Shown here piece by piece: positions 31,169-39,591 of a stretch of DNA of 52,790 nucleotides. This DNA comes from Elstera sp043721315 (GTDB lineage Bacteria; Pseudomonadota; Alphaproteobacteria; Elsterales; Elsteraceae). The position numbers and the translations under genes are program-made. Position 1 is the first letter of the stretch, and each line of letters begins with the position of its first letter. The notes below the pieces were generated by a model. The model did not search any database. It was not told the origin of the DNA and worked only from the letters and a program-made list of their open reading frames with translations. Location of the stretch: assembly GCA_043721315.1 (NCBI GenBank), contig JAYSQZ010000078.1:1-52790 (forward strand), given 5' to 3'.

Positions 31169-32049
31169 CTCTATTTAACCTTTTTGCACTTACTTCCGAT
31201 CCAAAAAATCGAATTTTAAGATTCTCATTATCTCAAGATGTTCAAGATGAACTTACAATTTATATAAAAGAACAAGAAATTTTTTTCAATCTATGCGTTC
31301 AGAAGGAATTGATTTTTGATGGGAAATATAAGCCTGATGACGGAGAATGCCTTATTATCAATGATTATGATGATATTGACGACTTAAACTTAGCCATTGA
31401 AAACCCCCTGAGTGTGCAGGAAGTGATTCCTGATCATTCAACATTTTCTAGCATTAAAGCTCTATTCACAGGTTATACAGGAGTTGATGGAAATAAAAAT
31501 GTTTTGATACAGAGTTTTGATAAGAAGAAAATAATATCACCGCGCGGCTTATCAATATTCCATTCTGCAAATGTATATAAAAAAGTTGAAGGAGTCGGGC
31601 TAACAATTGATTCAAAATTATCTGCAATAATAAATGAATCGACGTTAAAATTTTTTAGTTTTCATGTAGTGCGTCAGATCTTTGATTTAAGCCAGTATTA
31701 CATCGAAGCAACAGATAGCGATATTAATAATTTTGCAACTATAGCAACTATTAATATCCACGATACTCAAAAATTTATTAATGCCTCAGATTCGTGGATT
31801 AGACGAAAAATAGCATTAATTATACAAAGTAAGATTCTAGAGACAGTGCCAGTCAGTACCATTAAGCGCATCGCTCAGGAATTTAACATCGACCTGCAAA
31901 CTGCGGCTCACGGGACGGATGAAGTAATCATACTTCCTGAGAATAGAGCGGATATAAAGAAAATTTTACGTTTTTTAGACGAGGATTATTATAAATCACC
32001 GTTATCAAGCAAAAATTATATAACAAATTCCAAAAGACCGGCTCAGTAA
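31165..32049 (+). CDS. kwaB: Kiwa defence system protein KwaB (DUF4868-like)
   Basis: A 294-residue soluble protein overlapping kwaA by four bases (ATGA), so the two are translated together. A variable N-terminal half has VLIQSFDKKKIISPRG. The C-terminal half has the segments I associate with DUF4868: FHVVRQIFDLSQYYIEAT, SDSWIRRKIALII, and the tail RFLDEDYYKSPLSSKNYI ending in NSKR. KwaB acts with membrane KwaA to block phage DNA replication. KwaB is usually about 300-315 residues, so this is full length. No nuclease motif is visible. The gene is AT-rich throughout, and no integrase or transposase flanks the pair. If not Kiwa, it is an unclassified two-gene membrane-coupled system. Confidence 0.7.
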   Translation: MTLFNLFALTSDPKNRILRFSLSQDVQDELTIYIKEQEIFFNLCVQKELIFDGKYKPDDGECLIINDYDDIDDLNLAIENPLSVQEVIPDHSTFSSIKALFTGYTGVDGNKNVLIQSFDKKKIISPRGLSIFHSANVYKKVEGVGLTIDSKLSAIINESTLKFFSFHVVRQIFDLSQYYIEATDSDINNFATIATINIHDTQKFINASDSWIRRKIALIIQSKILETVPVSTIKRIAQEFNIDLQTAAHGTDEVIILPENRADIKKILRFLDEDYYKSPLSSKNYITNSKRPAQ

Positions 32050-32171
32050 GAAAATAAATGTTCATAAAAATATTGAATGGTAAACTTTGAGCGTGTTGCA
32101 AAGCACGCAGTAAAATTGTTAATTAGCTAATATCCATAATTACTTGAACAAGGGGCACCGTGCTCCTTTTC

Positions 32172-32591
32172 TTAGTAAAAGCTATTTCGATAGCCGTCCT
32201 CGGCGATGTCCCGGCAGAAGCTCTGCCACGGGCATCCGTCGCAGGCGGCTTGAAACGCGCCGTTGCGGTAAGCGGCGCGCAAGGCGGGGCGGCGGGCGAG
32301 GAGATCGGGGATTTCTGCCCCTGTCTCCAGCCGATACTCGAAGAACGGCTGAAGCACCTCAAGGGCGTTGGCATCGCGCTGGGTAACGCTCTCATTCCGG
32401 CAGTGGTTATCGTCGTTGCGGCAGCCAAGCAACCCGGCGCAGATCGCATCCGGCCCGGTGATGAGGCGCGCTTGAGTGCCGCGTTTTAGGCTTTCGATCA
32501 CGCCTAAAAGCCGAAGGGCGAAGCTATCGGAATAGCCCCGCCCTACAAAGGTCAGCACACACAGAAGATGATGCGGGCGAAGCAGAAGCAC
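32172..32591 (-). CDS. DUF1284 cysteine-rich protein
   Basis: A 139-residue protein of the DUF1284 family, recognised from LLRPHHLLCVLTFVGRGYS at the N-terminus and the ARLITGPDAICAGLLGC and SVTQRDANALEVL segments. Eight cysteines, including CDGCPWQSFC near the C-terminus, suggest an iron-sulphur or zinc site. The function is unknown. The start is a GTG at 32591, 12 bases after the bioY stop, so the two form an operon. A second minus-strand frame (32123-32449) in another register is a shadow. It is the first GC-rich gene to the right of the AT-rich Kiwa island. Confidence 0.8.
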   Translation of the reverse strand: MLLLRPHHLLCVLTFVGRGYSDSFALRLLGVIESLKRGTQARLITGPDAICAGLLGCRNDDNHCRNESVTQRDANALEVLQPFFEYRLETGAEIPDLLARRPALRAAYRNGAFQAACDGCPWQSFCRDIAEDGYRNSFY

Positions 32592-32603
32592 CCGCGCGGC
32601 TTC

Positions 32604-33170
32604 TTAGCGGCGGTCAGCACCGCGAACGGTCAGCACCGCGAGGCCGGTTTTCAGCACCGTTCCGACGATGAAGGGCATGAAGCCGACGGCAATGGCCTTT
32701 TCGAGACCAATGAAAGTGGAAAGCCAGCCTACGCCTGGTAGGAACACTGCCAAATGGGCAACCGTCAGCAGCACAATCGCGCCGCCCCAAGTGCGAAGTA
32801 GGCCGCGTTCAGCCGCGAAGGCCGCAATCGCGCCACTGAGGAGGAAGCCGAGGAGGAAGCCGCCGGTTGGACCCGTCATATAGGCTAAACCCGCGCCGCC
32901 ATTTGCGAACACCGGTAGGCCCAAGGCCCCCTCGATCAGATAGGCGGCAATCGCCCCAAGCCCAATCGTCCAGCCCCCCAGGGCGGCGACGATCAACACG
33001 GCGAAAGTCTGCATCGTCATCGGCACCGGATACATCGGTACGGAGATTTGCGCGGACAGCGCCAAGATGAGCGAACCAACCAGAATGGCGATGCCCTTGG
33101 TCATCCAGGAGGCGTTCGACAGATAGCGGGCGAGCAGCGGGCGGTGGGCAGTAGGGGCGAATTTCAGCAT
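32604..33170 (-). CDS. bioY: Biotin transporter substrate-binding subunit BioY
   Basis: A 188-residue membrane protein of the BioY (ECF S-component) family with six hydrophobic segments. The diagnostic stretch is SAQISVPMYPVPMTMQTFAV (about residues 40-59), followed by GLPVFANGGAGLAYMTGPTGGFLLGF. It imports biotin either alone or with the energising BioM/BioN subunits, which are not in this window. The ATG at 33170 gives a basic N-terminal tail (MLKFAPTAHRPLLARYL). I see no BioR-type or other operator in the 106 bases upstream. It is followed by the DUF1284 gene. Confidence 0.95.
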   Translation of the reverse strand: MLKFAPTAHRPLLARYLSNASWMTKGIAILVGSLILALSAQISVPMYPVPMTMQTFAVLIVAALGGWTIGLGAIAAYLIEGALGLPVFANGGAGLAYMTGPTGGFLLGFLLSGAIAAFAAERGLLRTWGGAIVLLTVAHLAVFLPGVGWLSTFIGLEKAIAVGFMPFIVGTVLKTGLAVLTVRGADRR

Positions 33171-33276
33171 GACGCGGCGTCCTCACGGCAAAACAATCTT
33201 ATTGCTGGCGACGATAGCCGCCTCGCTCCGGCCCTGCAACAAAATCAGGCGAGACTAACGTGACGCGCGCGGAACT

Positions 33277-34281
33277 TTACGGTGCCGCCGTTTCGTCGGG
33301 AAGAGTGCGAAACCGCTGCCGATAGGTTTGCGGCGTCATGCCTAAACGCTGGCGGAAATGGTGGCGCAGCGTACCTGCCGCGCCGAAGCCGCAGCGCGTG
33401 GCAATCGCTTCGACCGAGAGAGCGCTGGTTTCAAGCAAATCTTTCACGCCCTGAAGCCGCAGGCTTAGAAGCCAATCGGCGGGGGTTGTGCCGGTTGCAT
33501 CTTGGAAGCGGCGCAGGAACGTGCGGCGGCTCATGCCAGCGGTGGCGGCCAGCCGGTCCACGGGCCAAGCCTCGGCAATCTCCGTTTGAACGCGCGCGAA
33601 CAGCGCCGCAAAGAGGCTCCCCGCCCGTTGGGGCACGGGCCTGTCGATAAACTGCGCCTGCCCTCCCTCCCGATGCGGGGCCACGACCAGCCGCCGGGCG
33701 ACCAGATTAGCAATCTCCGCACCAAAATCGCGCCGCACCAGATGCAAACAGAGATCCAACCCCGCCGCACTGCCCGCCGAGGTGAGGATTTGTCCTTCAT
33801 CGACATACAGCACGTTCGGATCGAGCGAGAGCCAGGGGAAGCGCGCCGCGATTTGGTCGATATGGCGCCAATGGGTCGTGGCGCATCGCCCGGCCAGCAA
33901 TCCCGCTTCGGCCAGCACGACGAGGCCGGAGCAGATGGAGAGAATCCGCGCGCCCCTGTCGGCAGCGGCGCGCAGCGCGCGACACAGCGCTTCCGGCACA
34001 TCGCCGTTTACACCGCGCCAGCCGGGAATGACTATCGTTCCGGCCTCTGCCAGCAACTCCAACCCGCCATCGGTTACGATTCTGAGCATCCCGCCTTGCG
34101 CGCGCAAGGGCAACGGATCGACAGCGGCAATGCGGAACCTGTACCAGTCGGGCCGCGTAATCTCCGGGCGGGATAGGCCGAAGACCTCCGCAACAATGCC
34201 GAACTCGAACAGGCACAACCCATCATAAGCAAGCGCGACGACGCTGGGATTGCTCAAGGCGGGGGTTTCAACTTTTGGCAT
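33277..34281 (-). CDS. GlxA-type AraC family transcriptional regulator
   Basis: A 334-residue regulator with an N-terminal DJ-1/PfpI (class I glutamine amidotransferase-like) domain (about residues 10-185) and a C-terminal AraC DNA-binding domain (about 225-325). The DJ-1 nucleophile-elbow cysteine is present in ILSICSGLVVLAEAGLL. The AraC part shows SRRTFLRRFQDATGTTPADW and the second helix pair CGFGAAGTLRHHFRQRLGMTPQTYRQRF. The start at 34281 (MPKVETPALSN) is the natural ATG. It is divergent from a rhodanese gene across 92 bases that contain a dyad, so it very likely controls that gene. The inducer is unknown. Confidence 0.92.
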   Translation of the reverse strand: MPKVETPALSNPSVVALAYDGLCLFEFGIVAEVFGLSRPEITRPDWYRFRIAAVDPLPLRAQGGMLRIVTDGGLELLAEAGTIVIPGWRGVNGDVPEALCRALRAAADRGARILSICSGLVVLAEAGLLAGRCATTHWRHIDQIAARFPWLSLDPNVLYVDEGQILTSAGSAAGLDLCLHLVRRDFGAEIANLVARRLVVAPHREGGQAQFIDRPVPQRAGSLFAALFARVQTEIAEAWPVDRLAATAGMSRRTFLRRFQDATGTTPADWLLSLRLQGVKDLLETSALSVEAIATRCGFGAAGTLRHHFRQRLGMTPQTYRQRFRTLPDETAAP

Positions 34282-34294
34282 GATCTTGATGATA

Positions 34295-34312
34295 ATTGGC
34301 GTTTAGGCCAAT
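34295..34312. promoter_or_regulatory. Dyad in the regulator/rhodanese intergenic region
   Basis: ATTGGC (34295-34300) and GCCAAT (34307-34312) form a perfect 6-bp inverted repeat with a 6-base spacer, extended by partial matches to TTGATGAT / ATCGTCAA on either side. It lies between divergent start codons and is a candidate operator for the GlxA-type regulator. Confidence 0.4.
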
Positions 34313-34373
34313 CGTCAAGCTGGGCCGTGTTCGGCAAGGTAGGTGCATCAACCCGCAACGCTGGAGAAACACG

Positions 34374-34799
34374 ATGACCCTGGCCGAACCCTCCTTTGTC
34401 ACTGCCATTCCCGCTGCCGCTCCGGCAGTCGCCCGCGCCCATTTTGCCGCGCGGCTGACGTTTGAAACCGATTGCGCCGATGTTCACGCTGCGCTGAGGT
34501 CGGGAAGCCCAGATTTCGTGCTGCTCGAAGTACGTGGCCCAAGTGCCTATGCGCGCGGGCACGTGCCGGGCGCACTCAATCTGCCCTATCGCGACATGAC
34601 CGAAGCGCGCCTATCGGTTTACCCGCAGGATACTCTGTTCGTGGTCTATTGCGCGGGGCCGCACTGCAACGGCGCAGATCGCGGCGCGCTGCGCCTGTCG
34701 GAGCTTGGGCGGAAGGTAAAGCTCATGCTGGGCGGCCTGACCGGCTGGCAAGACGAGGGGTTTCCGCTGGCCACGGGTACGGAGCCGGGGCGCTTGTAA
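34374..34799 (+). CDS. Rhodanese-like sulfurtransferase domain protein
   Basis: A 141-residue single-domain rhodanese. The N-terminal CH2A-like region has SPDFVLLEVRGPSAYARGHVPGA (D/E-x-R...GHxPGA signature). The active-site loop is VVYCAGPHCNGADRGALRL (about residues 98-116), with the catalytic cysteine probably that of VVYC and a second cysteine in the loop, a pattern of a known subgroup. LGGLTGWQDEG closes the fold. The ATG at 34374 has GGAG 7 bases upstream; the frame to 34296 has none. Sulfur transfer or detoxification is the general family role; the acceptor is unknown. It is transcribed divergently from the GlxA-type regulator. Confidence 0.9.
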   Translation: MTLAEPSFVTAIPAAAPAVARAHFAARLTFETDCADVHAALRSGSPDFVLLEVRGPSAYARGHVPGALNLPYRDMTEARLSVYPQDTLFVVYCAGPHCNGADRGALRLSELGRKVKLMLGGLTGWQDEGFPLATGTEPGRL

Positions 34800-34815
34800 C
34801 CGCTCGGGATTTTCT

Positions 34816-35304
34816 CTAGCCGCTCACGGCAAGCTTCATGGCTTTTTCGAGATCAGCTTTCCGACGCTCAAGATCCTTTAAGCGTGCTTCCTTGGCCGCC
34901 ACCTGCGGCCCCGCATCGGCCTTACCGCGATCGCCCTGCAACTGGAGATCCAAGGAAGCAAGCTCCCGGTTTAACGTATCGGATTCGGCCTTGAGTTTTG
35001 CATATTGCTGCGCGCTGATTTTTTGCTGAGACCGGGCGCTGGCAAGGGTTGCATTGGTTTTTTCCAAATCGGCCTGAGCACTGGCAACGCGCTTTTCGTT
35101 GCGCTCAATATCCCGCTCTACCGAGACCAACTGATCTTGGAGATTTTGATTGGTGGATTTGGCTGAATTCACATCGGCCTGCGCCGAGGCCACGCGCGTT
35201 TGCGGCCCGCCTGCCATTAAATCAGCCCGTTGGTTAACATAGGTCGAGCAGCCCGTAAGCATAGCCCCGACGGCGACGGTAAGAAGCAGCCGATTAACCA
35301 ACAC
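34816..35304 (-). CDS. Coiled-coil lipoprotein (srf cluster, last gene)
   Basis: A 162-residue predicted lipoprotein. The signal peptide ends in the lipobox LTGC (Cys about 19), followed by STYVNQRADL. Almost all the remainder (about 38-155) is a charged heptad-rich coiled coil (SVERDIERNEKRVASAQADL and similar). I do not recognise a family. It overlaps the upstream lipoprotein gene by 11 bases and is the last gene of the minus-strand srf array, converging on the rhodanese gene with a 16-base gap. A periplasmic spacer or scaffold role is a guess from shape. Confidence 0.75.
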   Translation of the reverse strand: MLVNRLLLTVAVGAMLTGCSTYVNQRADLMAGGPQTRVASAQADVNSAKSTNQNLQDQLVSVERDIERNEKRVASAQADLEKTNATLASARSQQKISAQQYAKLKAESDTLNRELASLDLQLQGDRGKADAGPQVAAKEARLKDLERRKADLEKAMKLAVSG

Positions 35305-36034
35305 GCGACACCTCCAAGGCTGTATTCAGGCTCGACACCATATTTTCCAAACTCGACACCTGTTTTTGAAGCTGGCTAATCTCCGAGTCGAGCTGCCGCG
35401 TATCGCCACCGTTCGACTTAATTTTAGTTGCAGTTTCTTGGTAACGGTCTCGCCGTTCGGAAAGCCCCTTAAGTGCATTTGCCATTAACGCATGATTTTT
35501 CTGAACATTCTGCCGTTCGGTTTCGGCTTGGGCGAGAGTGATTTTTTTCAGCTGAACGTCTTCTTTGATTTTATCTAATTTTTCCTTGCTCTCAGCGAGA
35601 ACAGAACTTGAACTTTTGAGAAGTTGTCGCAAGCGAATATTATCTTTTTCAACATCTTCTTTGATAGACGCCAGCATACGAACTTGATTATTGGAGTTTT
35701 CTTGAGCCTTGGCCGTCATATAGCCATCAACTCCCCCCATAATCCCGCCTGCGGCAGCTCCTGCAAGACCATAGCGGACCATATTTTTCGAGTCGCCGCT
35801 CGCGGCACCAAGCGCAACGCCCAACAGCCCGCCAATTAACGCGCCGACAGCCACACCGCCGCCGACGGTTTCGTTATAGACCTGTGCATCTTGGCGCAAT
35901 TGTTCTTCAGCGGTTGTCGGGACGCTGGATGTTTTTACCTCAGAGGGTGCCCCCGTTGTTTGGCATCCGGCTAAACCAATCGCTAAAACAACCACACTTG
36001 CGGTCGATCGAAAGCTCAAGCGCATCACTGACAT
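35294..36034 (-). CDS. Glycine-zipper coiled-coil lipoprotein (srf cluster)
   Basis: A 246-residue predicted lipoprotein with lipobox LAGC (Cys about 24). A glycine-rich, membrane-like segment follows (about 58-105, VGALIGGLLGVALGAASG and GLAGAAAGGIMGG), resembling glycine-zipper outer-membrane proteins. The C-terminal half is a long coiled coil (about 115-240). GGGGGGAGG precedes the ATG at 36034; a second ATG nine bases on is also possible. It is separated from the FGE-like gene upstream by 137 bases, so the two lipoprotein genes may have their own promoter. Family not recognised. Confidence 0.75.
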   Translation of the reverse strand: MSVMRLSFRSTASVVVLAIGLAGCQTTGAPSEVKTSSVPTTAEEQLRQDAQVYNETVGGGVAVGALIGGLLGVALGAASGDSKNMVRYGLAGAAAGGIMGGVDGYMTAKAQENSNNQVRMLASIKEDVEKDNIRLRQLLKSSSSVLAESKEKLDKIKEDVQLKKITLAQAETERQNVQKNHALMANALKGLSERRDRYQETATKIKSNGGDTRQLDSEISQLQKQVSSLENMVSSLNTALEVSRVG

Positions 36035-36171
36035 ATCCTCCCCCCCTTAAAATCAACGCTTATTTTTACTCAGTATCGACGTTACGCCCTTCTCTGCCCA
36101 AAGGCTAGTGCGAGCAAACCCGCCCAAACGATATGAGTTTAGCACCCAATAGAACACCCCTAATTTTACGC

Positions 36172-37728
36172 CTATTGTATTTCCACTAAAATTTTTGCGC
36201 GATCCAAGGTTTGACCGTTGCGGACCTGCTCGGCATGGCGGACCACAGGCGCAACCCGCCGGGCAAGCGAGTCCAGCTTTTTACTCTCAAGCTCACGCTT
36301 CAAAACATCCGCCTGACGCGCAATAACGCCCGACGGATATTCGGCAGAGAGAGACAGAATAACGTCGATGTAATAAACTAGGTTATCGCCGAATATTTTT
36401 CGGTTATTGACTAAGCTGTCTTCCATTGATTTGCGGGCAGGCGAGGCGGGATCAACCTTGCCGATAACATCTTCTTGCAATTTTAAGCGTCTATCATCAT
36501 CGACTAATTTCCCGGCAATATAAGTCCCAACCCGAAGGGCACTCACCGCCGCTCGGTCGCGCTGTTCGTTCCGGGTTTGGATGGAGGTTTTGATAACATT
36601 GGACAGATTGGCAATGCGTTGGCGCAAAGCGGGATCCTCCACCGACTGAGCCAGCGCCTCGGCCTCCTTCACGGGATCGTCTTGCGGGGTTGCCGTACCC
36701 GCCGCAGGCAAGGCAGCCCATTCGGCCCGAATGGCTGTGAGCCGTTGCGGACTGGGCAGGCTCGGCGGCACAAGGGCAAGCCGAAAGCCGGTTGTGGGCG
36801 ACCGCCGTTCCCCTTTTTTATCAATGGGGGGCGATTCAATCCGGCTGGCGCTCCGAATATCCGCTAACGGTGTGCGATAGTCGCCGCCCTTCACCAGATT
36901 GCCGCCCGCCTGCCCGTGCAGGCGCGATATTTTATTCAAACGATACGCATCGAGCACAAACTCGCCGACATTGCCCAAAGCATCATGCAGTCCCAGCGGG
37001 TTCGGCTTTAATAATCCAATCGCATTCAACTCGTTATTCGCAGAGTCAGTGCCTTGATACCAAATGTAACTGGCGGGCAGCTCTGCCATCGGGAAGACGG
37101 GTGCAATGAAATCCGTATCCGGCACACTGGCCCCGCCTCGGGCAGCATATTCCCACTCGACTTCGGTTGGCAGACGCAAGAAGGCCGGAGCCGCCTCTTC
37201 GGCAGGTAGATTTTTCACCCCTGTTGAGACCAACCAGCCCGAATAATGGGCCGCAAATCCAACCGCCTCCGCCCAGGTCACGCTGATTGCGGGCAGGCGT
37301 CCGTCGTCGGAAACAGGAAGGCACGGCAACTGGAACGCGGCTTTTTGAGCCTGCGTTACCTCGTATTTTCCGAGATAATAAAAATGCCCGCCCTTTTTAT
37401 CAGGGTCAGTAAAGCCCCCACCGATATAATCAACGCGCCGGTTTTCGGCATAGGCGCTTTTCTCGTCGGTGCCGCCGAGTTGGATGCGTCGATCCCCCAA
37501 GGAGCCATCGGCGGGCAAATCAATCCGGCGAAAGGCCATTGCGCCCCCGCAAGGCATGGGCAAAACGAGATCGCCAGCAGCTTTCTGCGGATTATATAGC
37601 CGCTCAGGCCAAGGGGCCGGAGCGCTAGCAGGGGCAGGATCGGCGGCGCGGAGTTCCGAGCCTAAGCCGCCCGCCCCTATCACGCCAAACCAGGTGAGGG
37701 CGACGATCAAAAGGCGAGCCTTAAACAT
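36172..37728 (-). CDS. Formylglycine-generating-enzyme-fold exported protein, probably non-catalytic
   Basis: A 518-residue protein with an N-terminal signal peptide (LLIVALTWFGVIGAGGLG, about residues 5-25). An SUMF1/FGE-sulfatase fold covers about residues 70-320: YLGKYEVTQAQKAAF, ISVTWAEAVGFAAHYSGWL, LPTEVEWEYAARGG, GNVGEFVLDAY, and the closing TTGFRLAL. The late cysteine pair that binds copper in catalytic FGEs is absent; RSASR stands near that position. It is therefore more likely a structural or ligand-binding version. A C-terminal helical region (about 330-518) has no recognised family. The ATG at 37728 has GGAGGAAA upstream and overlaps the FtsX-like gene by 8 bases. Confidence 0.8.
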   Translation of the reverse strand: MFKARLLIVALTWFGVIGAGGLGSELRAADPAPASAPAPWPERLYNPQKAAGDLVLPMPCGGAMAFRRIDLPADGSLGDRRIQLGGTDEKSAYAENRRVDYIGGGFTDPDKKGGHFYYLGKYEVTQAQKAAFQLPCLPVSDDGRLPAISVTWAEAVGFAAHYSGWLVSTGVKNLPAEEAAPAFLRLPTEVEWEYAARGGASVPDTDFIAPVFPMAELPASYIWYQGTDSANNELNAIGLLKPNPLGLHDALGNVGEFVLDAYRLNKISRLHGQAGGNLVKGGDYRTPLADIRSASRIESPPIDKKGERRSPTTGFRLALVPPSLPSPQRLTAIRAEWAALPAAGTATPQDDPVKEAEALAQSVEDPALRQRIANLSNVIKTSIQTRNEQRDRAAVSALRVGTYIAGKLVDDDRRLKLQEDVIGKVDPASPARKSMEDSLVNNRKIFGDNLVYYIDVILSLSAEYPSGVIARQADVLKRELESKKLDSLARRVAPVVRHAEQVRNGQTLDRAKILVEIQ

Positions 37729-38932
37729 CCCGAATTTCCTCCGCAGGATCAACACGCGCGGCACGCCAGCCCGCAATTCCCCCGGCGGGCAAAGCAACAA
37801 GCAGCGTTACGAGAGCGACTAAGAGGCCAATTTCGAACGGCAGGCGACAGGCGGCCTCGCCCGGCGTAAGGCTTGCCGCAAACAGACGATTGATCGCCCC
37901 GGCAGCCACCGCATAAAACACACTGCCTAAGCCAAGCCCGCCCACGGCAACCGCGAGAACATGCCCCACTGGCAAAGCGGCAAGCCAGAACGGCCCATAG
38001 CCAATGAGCTTTAGAACAGCCAAATCCCGGCGTTTACGCTGCAAGGCAGCCATCTGCCCAGCAATCAAAGAAACCGCCACGCCAACCGCCGCAACCGCGA
38101 CGATAATCGCCAGAACGGCCCGCAAATTGGCATCGAGATTAAGCGTTGCCTGAATCTCGCCTTCTCGGGTTGTCGGCTGCACGCTTTCGGCCCGAAGAGC
38201 ATCTGCAACCGCTGCCACATCCCGGATCGAGCGTGCGTACAGCCGAAACAGCGGGTGCGCCGATACCGGCGGCGCGTCTGCCAGCCCATCGCTAACGCCC
38301 AGTTCCGGCAGACTGAAACCGTCCCGAAACGCCTGTAACGCCAGCAGCCGGGGCAGGATCACATACGCGCCTGCGCCGCCCGCCCGCTCTGGCGGCACAA
38401 GTGCCGTCACCGTGACCGGCAGGGCCAAAGGCTCGATCTTTCCGCTCCGGCTCCGCTCCAACCGCACAATCAACCGATCCCCAAGTCCGACGGAAAGGCG
38501 GCGCGCGGCTTCCTGCGTTAGCCCGATTTGATCAGCAGCGACAACAGCCTCCCCCACGCCGAGCGGATCTCCCGCTGCGGTCGGGTTAAGGGCAACGCGA
38601 AGCTCCGCCCCGCCTGTGGCAATCAAATCTACTTGTGCTGCAATCGCGCGCGTATTCGGCAGTACGAAAGCCACATCGGGCCGCGCGCGCCAACGGGTTA
38701 ACCACGCCTCATCGAACCTATTCGCGCCGGTTACATCGGGTAAGATCAACCGCATTGCCGGGTCGCGGTCCATTCGGTCGATCAGCGTGCCAATAACGCC
38801 AACGCGCAATCCCAGCAAGACCATCAGCGGCACCAACACTGCCGCAACCGCAAGCGCCTGACACAGAGCCGATACGCGATCATACCGCAGATCGGCCAAC
38901 ACGAGGCGAAGGTAATGGGTAAACCTACTCAT
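37721..38932 (-). CDS. FtsX/LolE-like ABC permease (srf cluster)
   Basis: A 403-residue permease with four membrane segments (about residues 22-45, 272-295, 315-345, 365-390). A large periplasmic domain sits between the first and second, the MacB/LolE layout. The FtsX core region is visible as LQRKRRDLAVLKLIGYGPFWL, and the C-terminal tail AARVDPAEEIRDV is typical of the family. It overlaps the ATPase gene upstream by four bases (ATGA) and the FGE-like gene downstream by 8 bases. Such permeases usually transmit mechanical work to the periplasm, for lipoprotein release or control of a hydrolase, rather than pumping solutes. The partner substrate here is unknown, but two lipoproteins and two vWA proteins are encoded alongside. 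Confidence 0.88.
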   Translation of the reverse strand: MSRFTHYLRLVLADLRYDRVSALCQALAVAAVLVPLMVLLGLRVGVIGTLIDRMDRDPAMRLILPDVTGANRFDEAWLTRWRARPDVAFVLPNTRAIAAQVDLIATGGAELRVALNPTAAGDPLGVGEAVVAADQIGLTQEAARRLSVGLGDRLIVRLERSRSGKIEPLALPVTVTALVPPERAGGAGAYVILPRLLALQAFRDGFSLPELGVSDGLADAPPVSAHPLFRLYARSIRDVAAVADALRAESVQPTTREGEIQATLNLDANLRAVLAIIVAVAAVGVAVSLIAGQMAALQRKRRDLAVLKLIGYGPFWLAALPVGHVLAVAVGGLGLGSVFYAVAAGAINRLFAASLTPGEAACRLPFEIGLLVALVTLLVALPAGGIAGWRAARVDPAEEIRDV

Positions 38933-39591
38933 GGGTCCATCCCGCCGATCTGCGTGCGCCCCCCGCCAGAGCGGCAGGCGATCACCGTCAAGCCTGCTCG
39001 CGCCGCCAGCGCGGCATCGTGGGTCACGATCAACAGCGTCGCCCCCCGCTCGCGGGTAAGATCGACCAGCAGGGTCATCACGTCCGCCGCGCGCTCGGGA
39101 TCAAGCGCGGCGGTAGGCTCGTCAGCCAAAACCACGGGCGGATCGTGGGCGAGCGCCCGTGCGATGGCGACGCGCTGCCGCTCGCCAATAGAAATTTTCC
39201 CAGGTGCCCGCTGCAACAAACCGTCCAGCCCCAAGCGGTGCGCGACGCCCGCCGCCCCGCCCCAGCCCGACAGACCCAACAACCGGCGCGGCAGTAGAAT
39301 GTTTTCAGCAACACTCAGGGAGGGAATCAAGCCGCCCGTTTGCAAGACGTAACCAATCGTATTCGCCCGCCAGCGGGTCAAATCGCCGCCCCCAAGCAAA
39401 GTCTGCCCGGCAACGGAAAGCTCGGCCCCTCGATCTGGGCGCAGGGTTCCTGCCAGCAAATCCAGCGCCGTACTCTTGCCGCACCCCGACGCGCCGACCA
39501 AGGCCGACGCCGAGCCTGCCGTAAGCTGAAGACGGTCGAGCACGACCGTCAACTCTCCCCGCCGCTTTTCAACGCCCGTCGCCCTGATCAT
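38929..39591 (-). CDS. LolD/MacB-type ABC ATPase (srf cluster)
   Basis: A 220-residue ATPase of the class that drives FtsX-type permeases. Walker A is GASGCGKSTAL, the signature region ISIGERQRVAIARAL, Walker B VVLADEPTAALD and the switch IVTHDAALAA. The first signature residues differ from LSGGE but keep the glycine. The ATG at 39591 overlaps the upstream stop by one base (TGATG); a GTG at 39594 (GTGA overlap) is equally possible. The stop overlaps the permease start (ATGA). Gene order and coupling make it the motor of the adjacent permease. Confidence 0.9.
   Translation of the reverse strand: MIRATGVEKRRGELTVVLDRLQLTAGSASALVGASGCGKSTALDLLAGTLRPDRGAELSVAGQTLLGGGDLTRWRANTIGYVLQTGGLIPSLSVAENILLPRRLLGLSGWGGAAGVAHRLGLDGLLQRAPGKISIGERQRVAIARALAHDPPVVLADEPTAALDPERAADVMTLLVDLTRERGATLLIVTHDAALAARAGLTVIACRSGGGRTQIGGMDP

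Noticed and set aside
33171..33276. Biotin-responsive operator or riboswitch upstream of bioY
   Set aside because: No TTATMKATAA-like BioR box and no conserved RNA structure could be read in the gap.
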